From Aculops lycopersici (lineage: Eukaryota; Arthropoda; Arachnida; Trombidiformes; Eriophyidae), in NCBI GenBank assembly GCA_015350385.1, contig WNKI01000005.1:1558505-1622504 (forward strand): a stretch of 64,000 bases of DNA. The letters are read 5' to 3'. The notes below the pieces were generated by a model. It was not told the origin of the DNA and ran no database searches. It saw only the letters and a program-made list of their open reading frames with translations. Positions 24,102 to 34,093 of the stretch are shown in pieces (the stretch's first letter is position 1; every line of letters begins with the position of its first letter). Made by a program: the position numbers and the translations under genes.

Positions 24102-25212
24102 TGTTCATATTAGATGGACCCTCCACTTGCTCGCCAGGTTAGTGTGTATGATTGCAGCCAACAGGTGAGAGTGTGTGCAATACCGTAATTGAGTTAGATT
24201 TAATGCTCGAATTCTAAATCTCTCGCCTTCGCGTCTCGCTCTCGGTCGTCGTCACCTTTGCCTTGTCTTCGGATTGCTTGGCCAGTCGCTCGAGCAAACT
24301 GAAACTCACTAGCAATTGCCTCTCGTGTGGAGGACAACGACGACGACGACGTCGACCACTACTGTTGCTATTGCCGCCACCACGATGATGATGATGATGA
24401 TGTGACGCACCAGACTCTGATCGTCGTTCAGTGCAGTCGAATGGAATGAAAAAGTACTCTCAAGCTCGGCGTGAGCTAAACGAATCATCAAGAGCTCAAC
24501 GGGTTCGCAATCCAAGAGGAAATTGGGGCAGTAGTTGCAATTGCTCTCACACTTGATCACCTGGATTTGTCAATATGAGCAAGAGTACAATTGTTTTTGC
24601 CGAATGACGCAAGCTAACCAGATAAGAACAATACACGTAAAGGGACACGTGTCCAGTTAGTTTGCTAAATGTAACGGCGGCTTTAGCAGAACTCTAGTCT
24701 GGTCTGGCAAAACCACAAGCAACTCTCGAGAGCCACTTGCACAACCGACAACAAAGACCAAACGAATTGATAAAGGAAAAATACGTGCTAGAGATTGAAG
24801 ATAATCGTATTGACCAAGACAGGAGATTAACCGAATAACTGTTTTTCTCCTTTCCAGTCGCTTGCTCGCCGGCTAACTCGCTCTCGTTTGATCGCTCACT
24901 TGATCTTGACCGACGACTACGGTCGTCTTGCGCTTTCTTTCCAACATACAAAGCAGACCCGATTGAGCCATGTATTAATGTTGCCTTCGCTGTTGTTGAT
25001 CTTGTGATCGAAGTTGTGGTGTAACTTTTTATTTGTACCATTGCATCGCATTGTTGCCCGATTACTTGTGTAAAAAGCCCACAATTCTAGATGGCGGTCG
25101 CAGTGACGACATTTTGGTGGATTTCAACAGATGACCAAAATTTATTGACAAGAAACTGAAGACAGGCAATAAGCGAGACAACGGCTAGGTGTTATCATCC
25201 GAAATACTGACA

Positions 25213-26180
25213 CTACTTCCTTCCTGGCTGAATAGATGTTATATCAAAGTCCTTATCTGCAATATTCAACATTAGCGATTGCGCATTTAGATAGACAATA
25301 TTTTGGGATTTGGCTATTGTTCTTGCGATCTGTTGAGCCGCACGAATTTTTCTAAGCTTCAGATAACCGGGATTCTTCGTTATAGCCTCACCCAACATCT
25401 TAGCCGCCTCGGCTTCTCCCTCAGCCTGAACGATCTTCTTTTGTCTTTCTTGTTTCGCTTGCTCCACCTCAAAGAAAGCTCGCTGGGCCTCTTGTTGAGC
25501 AACCTGCTTAGCCTCGACAGCGGCAGTGTACTCGCGACCAAAGGAAAGTTCTGTGATTGAAACATCATCTAGGATTATATTAAAGTCTCTTGCACGATCA
25601 ATGAGCTCCTTTCTGACTAATAATGAAACTTGCTGTCTAACTGTGATCAATTGGGAGGCATTAAATTTTGCCACTACACTCTTGAGGACCTCGTTACAAA
25701 TCGAAGGCAACACTCGTTCGTCGTAGTCAACGCCAAGCATTCGGTAGATTGTTGGCAACGAGTTTGGATCTGGTCGCGATAGAACACGCAAGGTTATATT
25801 AACCATCTGGAGATCTTTGCTTCCAGTTGGCGAGGAGATCTTTCTTGGCCGCGATCTAATGTCATAGATGATGGGATACTGGATGAACGGAATCTTGAAA
25901 TGCAGACCCTCGGCGTAGATGTCGCGCTGGATACCACCTATTCTATTGAAGATGATTGCTCTATGACCTCCCTCGACTGCATTAATTTCGATTGGATTGA
26001 GAATTTTTGAATTAGTACAACAGATTCAAGATTCAATCGGGTAAACGAGGAGAGCTGGTAAATTTACTCACCCGAATAGAAGGATTGTGTAGCGGCGTAA
26101 CCTAAGCCGGTGAGACCCAACAAAGCGCCGATTCCCTTGCCACCGATTTTGCCAGCAGCATTCCTGACTTGCTGAGCCAT
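25213..26180 (-). CDS. Phb2: Prohibitin-2
   Basis: Two exons, 26180-26072 and 25976-25213, with a 95-base intron (GTGAGT/CAG, phase 1), give 290 residues, close to the usual 295-300. PHB2 pairs with PHB1 in ring complexes of the mitochondrial inner membrane that chaperone inner-membrane proteins and support mitophagy. The N-terminus MAQQVRNAAGKIGGKG leads into a hydrophobic anchor (residues 17-36). The SPFH/PHB domain follows (GGHRAIIFNRIGG, FKIPFIQYPIIYDIRSRPR), and then the nearly invariant SVVAKFNASQLIT, ILDDVSITELSFGREYTAAVEAKQVAQQEAQRA and QAEGEAEAAKMLGEA helices. NPGYLKLRKIRAAQ identifies PHB2 rather than PHB1. The start is the ATG of the anchor exon. The gene is divergent from MRPL47. 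Confidence 0.96.
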
Positions 26181-26579
26181 TTCTGAAGTGGGTCAATAAG
26201 TTATTATATGCGTAATCAACTGAAAATTTGATTATGGGGTATTAATTACAATAATAATTTCTATTTATGCTGCTAGAAAGATTGTTTTGATCGAAGGATC
26301 TTCGGAAAAATAGAGCACTAGAAGGAGGCTTTCTTAATGCGGCAACGTGATAATTTTTTCGCTCAACAAAGCCACATGTTTTTGTCGCTCCTCTAACGCA
26401 AGAAAAGATTTTCTACTATGCGACCTATCGTGAAAGTTGGCACGTCTTTCGCTTTCATTCCTTGTGTTTACATGTGTTTCCCTTTGCAACTGTATTACTC
26501 ATATAGTATCAACTCAACTTATTATTTGGTTACATGATGACAATGATTGACACATCTCATTAAAAACCTCCAATAAATC
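26181..26579. promoter_or_regulatory. Shared divergent promoter, Phb2 / mRpL47
   Basis: Exactly 399 bases separate the start codons of two genes for mitochondrial proteins transcribed away from each other. The segment is AT-rich with no TATA box I trust in either direction. It probably acts as a bidirectional promoter. Confidence 0.5.
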
Positions 26580-27392
26580 ATGGCCAAGAGAATATTATCG
26601 ATGACACTGGCTTTAACTGCATCACCGCTGAAGGTTGCAATTGCGTCAGTTCAAGACCAAATATTTCACCGAGTTCTTGCGGTGGGCACGACTTACTGTC
26701 GAAACCTTCAAACTACAGCTAGAAACTATGGGCTGCAGGAATTTTTTGACGACCCCAGTACTTACGGCGAGGCTGTAGTAAAAAGTGGACGAGCTTGGAG
26801 GATAGATGAGCTCAGAAACAAGTCAAATAGTGATCTCCACAAGTTGTGGTTTGTATTATACAAGGAGCGCAATATGTTGTACACCATGAAAGAGGCTGCC
26901 AGGCACGATTGCGAGATATTTCCTAGTCCCGAGAGGATAGATAAGGTCGAAACGAGCATGAAAAATCTGGAAGAAGTTGTTATGGAGAGAAACAAAGCTT
27001 ACTGGCAACTCGAGGTTTCTCCATGTGTCAAGGGAACCCGGCCAACTTATTATCGGCGCGACGTTTTAGGAAGGTACAAATGGGCTGCCTGCTCGCAACA
27101 TCTAGTGCCTTATCACAAGAATTGGGCATTTAGAAACCTGAATCGTCCCAGTGGACATAATGAGGTGGATTGGTTTTTCCGTCGATATAGAGAGATGAAG
27201 AGGAAAGAGTACAACAACTTTAGATCAAAATTGTCACAGCGCATTAGACATATCATTAGGAGATTTCCAGATTGCGACGCCGAGTATATGGAGGAAGTTT
27301 ATCCCCATTTTCCTCCCGGTTACATTAAGCATCTGAAAGAAAACATAGATTTGTACCAGGATAGGCCGCCAAAGGGAATGAGTACAAGGTGA
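26580..27392 (+). CDS. mRpL47: Mitochondrial ribosomal protein L47 (uL29m)
   Basis: An intronless 270-residue protein of the large mitochondrial ribosomal subunit. A basic, Ser/Thr/Leu-rich N-terminus (about 45 residues, MAKRILSMTLALTA...) fits a mitochondrial presequence. The MRP-L47/L29 core then starts with GLQEFFDD (51-58), AVVKSGRAWRIDELRNKSN (65-83), DLHKLWFVLYKERNML (85-100) and the SPERIDKVETSMKNL helix (116-130), all hallmarks of the family. The C-terminal 130 residues are a basic metazoan-type extension. The ATG at 26580 is the only start that includes the presequence. AATAAA at 27471 follows. It is convergent with the scramblase gene. Confidence 0.93.
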   Translation: MAKRILSMTLALTASPLKVAIASVQDQIFHRVLAVGTTYCRNLQTTARNYGLQEFFDDPSTYGEAVVKSGRAWRIDELRNKSNSDLHKLWFVLYKERNMLYTMKEAARHDCEIFPSPERIDKVETSMKNLEEVVMERNKAYWQLEVSPCVKGTRPTYYRRDVLGRYKWAACSQHLVPYHKNWAFRNLNRPSGHNEVDWFFRRYREMKRKEYNNFRSKLSQRIRHIIRRFPDCDAEYMEEVYPHFPPGYIKHLKENIDLYQDRPPKGMSTR

Positions 27393-27470
27393 TTCACTTA
27401 GCTTGAACCACTTCCTTACCGAATAACTCCCGATATAGAGGGAGTAGGTTGCTGAAATTTTGCGGGGCTC

Positions 27471-27476
27471 AATAAA
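27471..27476 (+). terminator. Poly(A) signal of mRpL47
   Basis: AATAAA 78 bases after the stop codon at 27392. Confidence 0.65.
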
Positions 27477-27723
27477 ATGCAAAAGGAATTTCCTGTGCCA
27501 CAGATTGGCTTCTGTAATTCTCTTTCAAGTTTTATCAAAAATAAAACTCGAGAATAAATATAATCGCACCTTCATCTACGGGTTCGATGATTTGATCAAT
27601 TACAAACACTCGATTCAACTCAATATTGCTTAGAGACAACATTTCTTTTGCGTTCCACGATACTGAGTCAAAGATCAAATTATCGGTGATGGGTGGAATT
27701 TTTCGTCAACTGTTGTTTATCTG

Positions 27724-27729
27724 TTTATT
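27724..27729 (-). terminator. Poly(A) signal of the scramblase gene
   Basis: AATAAA on the minus strand, 60 bases after the scramblase stop at 27789. Confidence 0.55.
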
Positions 27730-27788
27730 TGAATGGGATGGAAATATAATTTATCAAGTTGGAGTCAGCATTGATGACGAATGATGAT

Positions 27789-28685
27789 TCAGATTTTTGG
27801 TGTAATTGTCAATGTTGAAAGGAGTCTAGTCCAGAAGTTGTCCTCCTCAAAGTACTCGAAATCAATCAGGATTAGAGCGCCCATACAAACTGCCTTCATC
27901 TCGAGCGATAGGTCCCTTGGAAAGGTGATGGTGAAATTGTCTGCATCAGTGAATGCCTCCTTCAAAATACCTGACCACTTCTTGACGATTCGTCCTACTT
28001 CAACTCCGTTATTGGTCAACAGTTTGAAGTCGACATGGTTGCAACCGCAGACCCACGAACAGGTACGGCAAGGCCAACAGGGCCCCTTGAGTTTGAATAC
28101 AGTTTTGCCGGCTGCGTCTTTTAGCAGTAGATTCGGCTTGAACACGCTGAACTTTTGCTCAATCGAACCTAGCAAACGATCGTCTTTGCTGTGAACAAAC
28201 ATCTTGTCCTTGCAAAACTTTCCACAAAACCAAGAGCAACTTAGTGGCCGCTTGAAGGTAACCACCTCGTTGTTTTTGAAGTCCGAGATCGTGACTTCAA
28301 AGTTTCTCATGTTGCCGCAGCATTGGCGCGTGAAGAAATTAGATTGCTCTTTAGCGTACATTACCCTGGCGTTGTTCTGGTCGCGCAACGAGTAGGTATT
28401 CTGAAATTCTAAGCCGAGGACGACTTTGCCCAGTTCAACTTGCTGCTTCAACGAAAAATAGCTGGCGTTTAGGAAGTACTCTTGCAGTGCTCCAAAATAA
28501 GGTCCACCCGCTGGCTCGATACAATTGTCAGGTTGCTGTTGAATGATGGCTCCTGGTTGGACAAGTTGAACCTGAGGCTTGTTGAACACTTCCGGCGCCG
28601 AGTATTGTGGTGGCGGCGGGTTCATCTGCGGGTAGAATGGCTGATCCCCGGATGGCTTGGCGGCTTCCTCTAGTTTGCTTGTCAT
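27789..28685 (-). CDS. Phospholipid scramblase
   Basis: An intronless 298-residue member of the PLSCR family, whose members move phospholipids between membrane leaflets in response to calcium and also act as lipid-linked signalling adaptors. The N-terminal 55 residues are Pro/Gln-rich (MNPPPPQYSAP), as in PLSCR1-4. The scramblase barrel follows from about residue 60, with Cys clusters typical of palmitoylation or metal contact: RQCCGNM near 125, CSWFCGKFC near 150 and CWPCRTCSWVCGCNH near 205. The single C-terminal hydrophobic helix is MKAVCMGALILIDFEYF near 262-280. The ATG at 28685 is the first in frame. The 5' end of this gene has a decayed partial copy at about 30.3 kb. Confidence 0.93.
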   Translation of the reverse strand: MTSKLEEAAKPSGDQPFYPQMNPPPPQYSAPEVFNKPQVQLVQPGAIIQQQPDNCIEPAGGPYFGALQEYFLNASYFSLKQQVELGKVVLGLEFQNTYSLRDQNNARVMYAKEQSNFFTRQCCGNMRNFEVTISDFKNNEVVTFKRPLSCSWFCGKFCKDKMFVHSKDDRLLGSIEQKFSVFKPNLLLKDAAGKTVFKLKGPCWPCRTCSWVCGCNHVDFKLLTNNGVEVGRIVKKWSGILKEAFTDADNFTITFPRDLSLEMKAVCMGALILIDFEYFEEDNFWTRLLSTLTITPKI

Positions 28686-30231
28686 CTTGTTGCGTTATAA
28701 TTTGCTTCTGGTCGTTGATATGTTGATATAGCTAGGTGGTATGAAATTCGAAATGAATGAGTGTGTTAATTTGAAGTTAGTTTGTTATCATGAGATCTAT
28801 ACAAACAGAGAGAACATCTAACAATGGACGGTAAATTTAACACTCGACTCTTGCAAATCCTGACCACAAATGTAGGTGCGTGGGGCGCGCTTATTTATGG
28901 GTAACCGCGACTCAAAGAAAAAAAGTAGTAATAGCAACATACATGTAATATGATGATGAAATTGCACTCGGACTGTTGCAATCTGCAAACACAGCGATCT
29001 GCGTGTCCTCAGATTTCAGACGGCGCCTTGAGACGGCGCCCATTCCTCGGCACACAAATTCTTATGCGCGCCAGCTTCATACAAATACTTTCGCGCATCC
29101 TCGGCAACTTGTTGATTGTCATCGGATTGGAGTCAAATATTATCAGAGACGCGCTTCAGGACCTCAACTCTATGTGAACCAAGCATTTGAATTACTACTG
29201 CCAACGGTACAAACCCAATCACACACTGCAAGTCATAACTCCCAATTGTTTGCTGAAAATTTTGATTTTTGAATAAAGGAGAATATTTGAGTGTTGAAAA
29301 CTAGCCTGGTATCCGCTGCCGTGTAGCTAATTCGGCTTGCGGTGAATATACGATCATTCGGCTTTTGACTGTGTCCTTGGTGGTCCGTCTTGTGCCCCTC
29401 CCGTAACTCATCTATTTCTACGATCTCATCGGCCGATGGTCCTACTTTTGCTACCTGTATCATCACCTCTCCCTCTTGAGCCACGGGAGCTAGTCGTCTG
29501 TGGTCGCCAGTCTAAAAATTTGGACAAACTCTCGAACCTCAGGAGAAATTTTTAGTCTTGAGATGATATGAGATACATGTAGTGATGATGATGATGAATT
29601 GATGATACTCTATATGTATCATGTCTAACAAGGAAACGTACTTATGCGATCATCGCAAAAATCTAATTTCGATATATCAAATCGATAGAGCTCTTCAAGC
29701 TGAACATTTTGGGCTATCTCATTTTCTCTTTTTATTTTTCGTTCTCAAGTTACAGACGAAATAATGATTTTTGTAACAATTCATCATAACAATTCACCTC
29801 CATGCCCTGAAGAGTCATCAGTGGTCTCGTTTGAAAATTTTTTGGAATAAAACGGAAGTTTCGCCGAGTGAAATTTGATCAGGGTGCTGCCAACATCATG
29901 TGCACAAATTTCCAGGACAATCAGAAGATGATGACATGGTATGTTTCCTTGTAAGTGTATATAACCCGATTTATGGACACAGACTTAGGAAAGATGATCA
30001 TCTCAAAATGATGACAAAATTATTTCAGCCTCTACTCCGAAGTGATAAATTTTTTCGATTAGCTTTGTTAACAGAAGGAATCATGGAGGTTGGTCCCTAG
30101 CCTACTGAAACTTCTATCACTCTTTCTATCTTCACAAACATGTTTTAGCAAAGAGCATGCAGGTTAAGGGGTTAACTTTGAGATGAGAAATGAACAATCA
30201 ATTTATTACTTCTAGAAAGACATCAGTCTGA
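28686..30231. other. Intergenic stretch without a recognised gene
   Basis: Two overlapping plus-strand frames (about 28.95-29.27 kb, up to 98 codons) and a minus-strand frame at 29.23-29.48 kb show no domain. A GAT repeat sits at 29581-29600. I cannot support a gene. Confidence 0.4.
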
Positions 30232-30372
30232 CTAGTGAGTACACAAGTGGGCATTCTCCAAGTTCTCAAAGTCAAAATTATCCCCGGATGGCGCCTCGGC
30301 TTTCTCTATTTTACTTCTCATCTTGCTATAGTTTGTTTTCGCTCTCGAACGATATCGATATCATGCTCGAGA
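30232..30372 (-). pseudogene. Decayed partial copy of the scramblase 5' end
   Basis: On the minus strand an ATG at 30321 begins MRSKIEKAEAPSGD, matching the scramblase start MTSKLEEAAKPSGD; the DNA shares GCCATCCGGGGAT exactly. Similarity continues upstream into the 5' UTR (AAACTATAGCAAG against AAATTATAACGCAACAAG before the ATG). After codon 14 the match stops and the frame ends at a TAG at 30232, 29 codons in all. It is therefore a fragment of leader plus first codons, about 1.6 kb upstream of the parent and in the same orientation. It could be a duplication remnant, or a first exon whose partner I cannot see. Confidence 0.7.
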
Positions 30373-30679
30373 ATTTGGACCTCTACTGAATCTTTGAGTG
30401 GAATCTTGACTTGACTTTTCGGATTCAATCAAACAGAGATCCTTTTTTGATTGCCTTCTCGCCAAACTCATTTATACCATCTTATGCCTGTGATCCTAAC
30501 ACAAAAAGCTGGGCAGAATTTCGCATCATATGAACTCTGTGGTAAACCAGCTGTCTAATTGAGCGGGTTAATTGCGATCCGATAAACACTAAACTGAATG
30601 CTAAATAAACAGGAAGGTTTATAGGTAATAATGCATGTATCACATAGTTGAAATCACAAGCTTTTCACAAAAATGATTC

Positions 30680-32110
30680 TCACATAAGAGGTTCTAAATA
30701 GGAAATGAGCGCGTAATCGCCAGAGATCATCCAATCTTCGGGCAACTGTTTGTTCTGTATCTTGTTGTAGACATTTACATCCTCGATTCCGACCACAACG
30801 TCAGCCTTTGCAGTTCGCAGCGAGACCAGAGGAGCTGGTTCGAAACAGCCAAGTGCTGCCCTGAATGGAGTTAGCACATTCCAAGCTCGATCGCCAACGA
30901 GACGACGATAGTTGAGATCTCCTTTGAAAATAACTAGGGCCGACTTACCAAGCGAGGTGTAGAGATCTGGCGAAACACGACTCATGTCCCAGTAATCATG
31001 TCCTGTGCACCAGAATTTGTGGTCCTCGATATTCCAAAAGCCCTCTTCAAAATAAGACCTCCACCTTTCGGCCAAAGATTTCATTGCTGGATCCACCTGC
31101 TCCTCTGACATGTGGTCAAGAAGCGAGTCCATATCAAATCGCATGGCGTCCGAGACAAACCAAGGCATTCTCTTCAAATGTATCCTAACTTTCAGCGCTC
31201 GCCTCTCTCCAACTCCACAGAGGAAGTTGCACAAGAAGTGGAGGAGACAAAGGTCGACGAATAACTCGTAACCCGAGTTATCCGCCACTAGGTCCAAGTA
31301 TACTGTAGGTGTTTTATCGTTTGACCTATGTATCATATCTTTAAGCAGCTCAGCCTTGTTCCAAACTTGAACCAGATGATCACATAAGATGTTGCCATTC
31401 ATACTATCGATGTACTCTTTTAACTCCTCAACACTCTTCATGTCTGCTACTTCGGCCTTTGTTGCGTCCATGTTGGCAATAGATAGGTCACATTTGTTTC
31501 CCCAAAGGCTGAGGTGCATGAATAGCTTGAATCTCGTAAATTCATTCTGTTGTTCAGTTGATTCGCATTCCAAAACATGCTTTGCAATCACGGTCATCTG
31601 GGGCATACTCTTTACCATAGCTCTAAGCTTCTGTTCACAAAATAGATCCAACATCTTCAAATGGGTAAAGTCCAGTTGGATGTCTTTCATCTTACGGTAC
31701 AAGTAGGCTTCCATCAACAACCAAGCACTCTCATGTGGATTCGGCAGTTGGCCATCCGGCATCTTATTTTCTTCTAGCTGCTTGTTCCATATATCAACAT
31801 CGTCATTGAAGTAACTAAACTCTTCGCCGAGATCTTTCTTAACAAAATATTCCGAAGGACGTAAAACCTCGAAGTTTTTCTTCAATTCTGCGAGCTTCGA
31901 TATGAGAGCCTTAGCCTCTTCGAGGACCTGATCGTCTGGCGCCGACTCCACGACAAGACCATAATTTTTTAGATTGGTTTTATTACGGACGAGAAAGTCT
32001 ATTGTTTTCGTAATAATTTGAGGTAGACGATACCTCACGGTTATGGCAGCAAACGAGCCAGAAAATTTGGCTGACAATTTGTGTGGAATTACCAACTCTT
32101 GTCCTGCCAT
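30680..32110 (-). CDS. ARMT1-type damage-control phosphatase (DUF89)
   Basis: An intronless 476-residue DUF89 protein of the ARMT1 (C6orf211) group. These metal-dependent phosphatases hydrolyse damaged or excess sugar phosphates such as fructose-1-phosphate; the human protein was also reported to methylate glutamate residues. Residues 20-240 form the helical N-terminal part. The metal-binding site is visible as LVADNSGYELFVDL (Asp277, Asn278) and PWFVSDAM (Asp321), and the substrate-site motif KGDLNYRRLVGDRAW lies near residue 400. Length is close to that of the family (about 440). The ATG at 32110 gives a full-length protein. No signal or targeting peptide is seen, so it is presumably cytosolic. 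Confidence 0.92.
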   Translation of the reverse strand: MAGQELVIPHKLSAKFSGSFAAITVRYRLPQIITKTIDFLVRNKTNLKNYGLVVESAPDDQVLEEAKALISKLAELKKNFEVLRPSEYFVKKDLGEEFSYFNDDVDIWNKQLEENKMPDGQLPNPHESAWLLMEAYLYRKMKDIQLDFTHLKMLDLFCEQKLRAMVKSMPQMTVIAKHVLECESTEQQNEFTRFKLFMHLSLWGNKCDLSIANMDATKAEVADMKSVEELKEYIDSMNGNILCDHLVQVWNKAELLKDMIHRSNDKTPTVYLDLVADNSGYELFVDLCLLHFLCNFLCGVGERRALKVRIHLKRMPWFVSDAMRFDMDSLLDHMSEEQVDPAMKSLAERWRSYFEEGFWNIEDHKFWCTGHDYWDMSRVSPDLYTSLGKSALVIFKGDLNYRRLVGDRAWNVLTPFRAALGCFEPAPLVSLRTAKADVVVGIEDVNVYNKIQNKQLPEDWMISGDYALISYLEPLM

Positions 32111-32743
32111 AATAATAAGAATATTTAAGTTTAATGACTCCAGGATCAGTGACTGATTAGATGGTCAAAAGATTATTATTTAGGAATAATATAATAACAA
32201 TGTTTTGTGTCGAAATAAGTGCCGAAAGCTTGGAAATCACTATTGGACTCGTGGAAAAATTGTTATTTATAATCCCTAAGCAAACTCTCCATTAAAAACT
32301 CCAAAATACAGACCTTTTGTTTCTAGATCATTGAGAATTTTTCTCACACGGCACGCTCATTAATAGATGCGAGATAATTTTGCTCGGTTTTGTTAATAAT
32401 TAGATCGAAAACTGTCATTTGGAGGTTTTCGCGATGAAGGGAAATGATTGAAACTAGCTAATTAGCCTTAGCAAAGTGGAAGTTATAAGAGGAGGCGAGC
32501 GAGGGATGGGGAAGTGCGCACGAGGTTTCGGTGGCCATGGCAATAAGCTCACAGGTGGAGGTTGGTCCGTCGCGCAACTGGCACTTCTTACCTGGCGAAA
32601 GGCTTGAGCAATAGATGCATTTGCATAACACTACATCGAGCGGAATACTCGGATTACAGACTATGAATTGATGTCATCGGTTGTGTTAATTTATTTATTT
32701 CACTTGTCATTCCATAAGGCGTCAAGAGTTGTGTCTATCTTCT
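32111..32743. other. Intergenic, ARMT1 upstream and cyclophilin 3' flank
   Basis: No supported gene. A TTTATTTATTT tract at about 32690-32700 supplies the minus-strand poly(A) signal (AATAAA at 32694-32699) for the cyclophilin gene. Confidence 0.5.
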
Positions 32744-33758
32744 TTATTGTGATCCAATGTCGACGGTAAATCTCTCATTTGGTGAAAGATTCTGCACCGA
32801 CGAGCGGATAATTTTCACAGTCTTGAATGGCTTACTCGATTGAGGATTAACTCGGGTGTTCTCAATCTTTTGAACTATCTTCATGCTCTCCTCGTTGAGA
32901 ACCTTTCCAAAGACGACATGCTTTCCGTCGAGCCATGGGGTTAGAACTGTGGTGATGAAAAATTGGCTTCCATTGGTGTTTGGTCCCCGATTGGCCATGG
33001 ACAACAAACCTGGAACTGAGTGCTTGTGGCTTGGTAGTTCATCCTTAAAGGTGGATCCAAACTTGGAGATACTCCCAGTTCCATCGCCATTCACAACATC
33101 ACCACCCTGAATCATGAAATCTTTCACCACACGATGGAAGGTTGATCCCTCGTATTTATTTCCATTAACTCCATTGCCAGCAAAGGCTAAGAAATTCTCA
33201 ACTGTCCTTGGGGCCTTTAATCCAAAAAGACCCAACTCAATTTTGCCGAGCTTCTCGTCGCCAAGTTGAATTTCGAAGGTTACCTTATCGGTAACAGTCT
33301 CTTGATCACCCTGAGATTTTTTGAGATTGTTAGAAGCAGATTTTGAGTTAAAAAAGAGATACTAGAAGTTAGATTTTGGATCCCAATAGGATATTAGATT
33401 ATTCAAATAGTCAATGTTGTGTGAGGAGTTTTTCGGAATCATAGGGTCAGGTGGTCATCGGATCATTCGTCGGGTTTGTTTGTTTTGGATATGGTGTTCA
33501 TTTTGGGATGAGACATTTCAAGAGGCATATTGTTGGTGGTGGGTTGTCAGTCGGATGGATCATGCTGATTTCAGGCAGGCTAAACATTATATAGAAGCTC
33601 AAACTAGAAGCATTTGAAAGCGAATTAGGTTGGCTAGCTGTAGTTTGCGAAAGCTGGGGCAAGTTTTTGAAGGCTCAGAGAAAGATACTAACACGAACAA
33701 GGGGAACCAAGGCAATAAGGCCCACGACGATCAAAATTTTCTTCATAGAGTACTTCAT
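32744..33758 (-). CDS. Secreted peptidyl-prolyl isomerase, cyclophilin B type
   Basis: Two exons: 33758-33693 (MKYSMKKILIVVGLIALVPLVR, a signal peptide) and 33310-32744, with a 382-base intron read as GTTAGT/CAG in phase 0; total 210 residues. Cyclophilins catalyse cis-trans isomerisation of prolyl bonds; this form folds clients in the ER. Exon 2 begins GDQETVTDKVTFEIQLG, and the active site is intact: FHRVVKDFMIQGGD, GSQFFITT, and TPWLDGKHVVFGKV with the cyclosporin-contact Trp and His. The C-terminus (FTVDIGSQ) has no KDEL-like signal, as in other CypB proteins. The exact donor is inferred, because CGT|GTTAGT is the only phase-compatible one I found. The gene is divergent from Sec23. Confidence 0.88.
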
Positions 33759-34093
33759 GATGTTGATTAATTTAGTAGAATTATTTGAATAATAATAGAT
33801 GATAAAACTCTTCCAATAATCTGATACGATTTAGTCCAATAATCTGAACGAAGTGGTCGGTTTGAGATAGTTCTGCTGTCGCAATTTCTGGTGGTTTTTT
33901 CGATGATTTTGAAAAGCCCGCTCAGAATAAGCCTACACATGCGCCGCTTAGTGGTCCCGTCGTGTCAAAATTGCGGAGCACAAAACTGATTCATCATTCG
34001 CAACATATTTATATCACATTACCTAGATAGACATATTATATTATAGAATATTTAACAAGTCATTTATCAATTAGACAAAACCACCACACCAAT
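33759..34093. promoter_or_regulatory. Shared divergent promoter, cyclophilin B-like / Sec23
   Basis: 335 bases separate the two start codons. Both products serve the early secretory pathway. The TTTATATCACATTAC stretch at about 34006-34020 could be a TATA-like element for Sec23, though it is weak. Confidence 0.45.

Noticed and set aside
24309..24570. Cys-rich minus-strand frame after a CAG (VIKCESNCNYCPNFLLDC)
   Set aside because: The CAG acceptor is suggestive, but the frame runs into a trinucleotide-repeat poly-Ile/Val stretch and matches no family; possible unknown exon, not supported.
28950..29272. Two overlapping plus-strand frames of 75 and 98 codons
   Set aside because: No domain, no promoter or poly(A) context, and overlapping in different frames.
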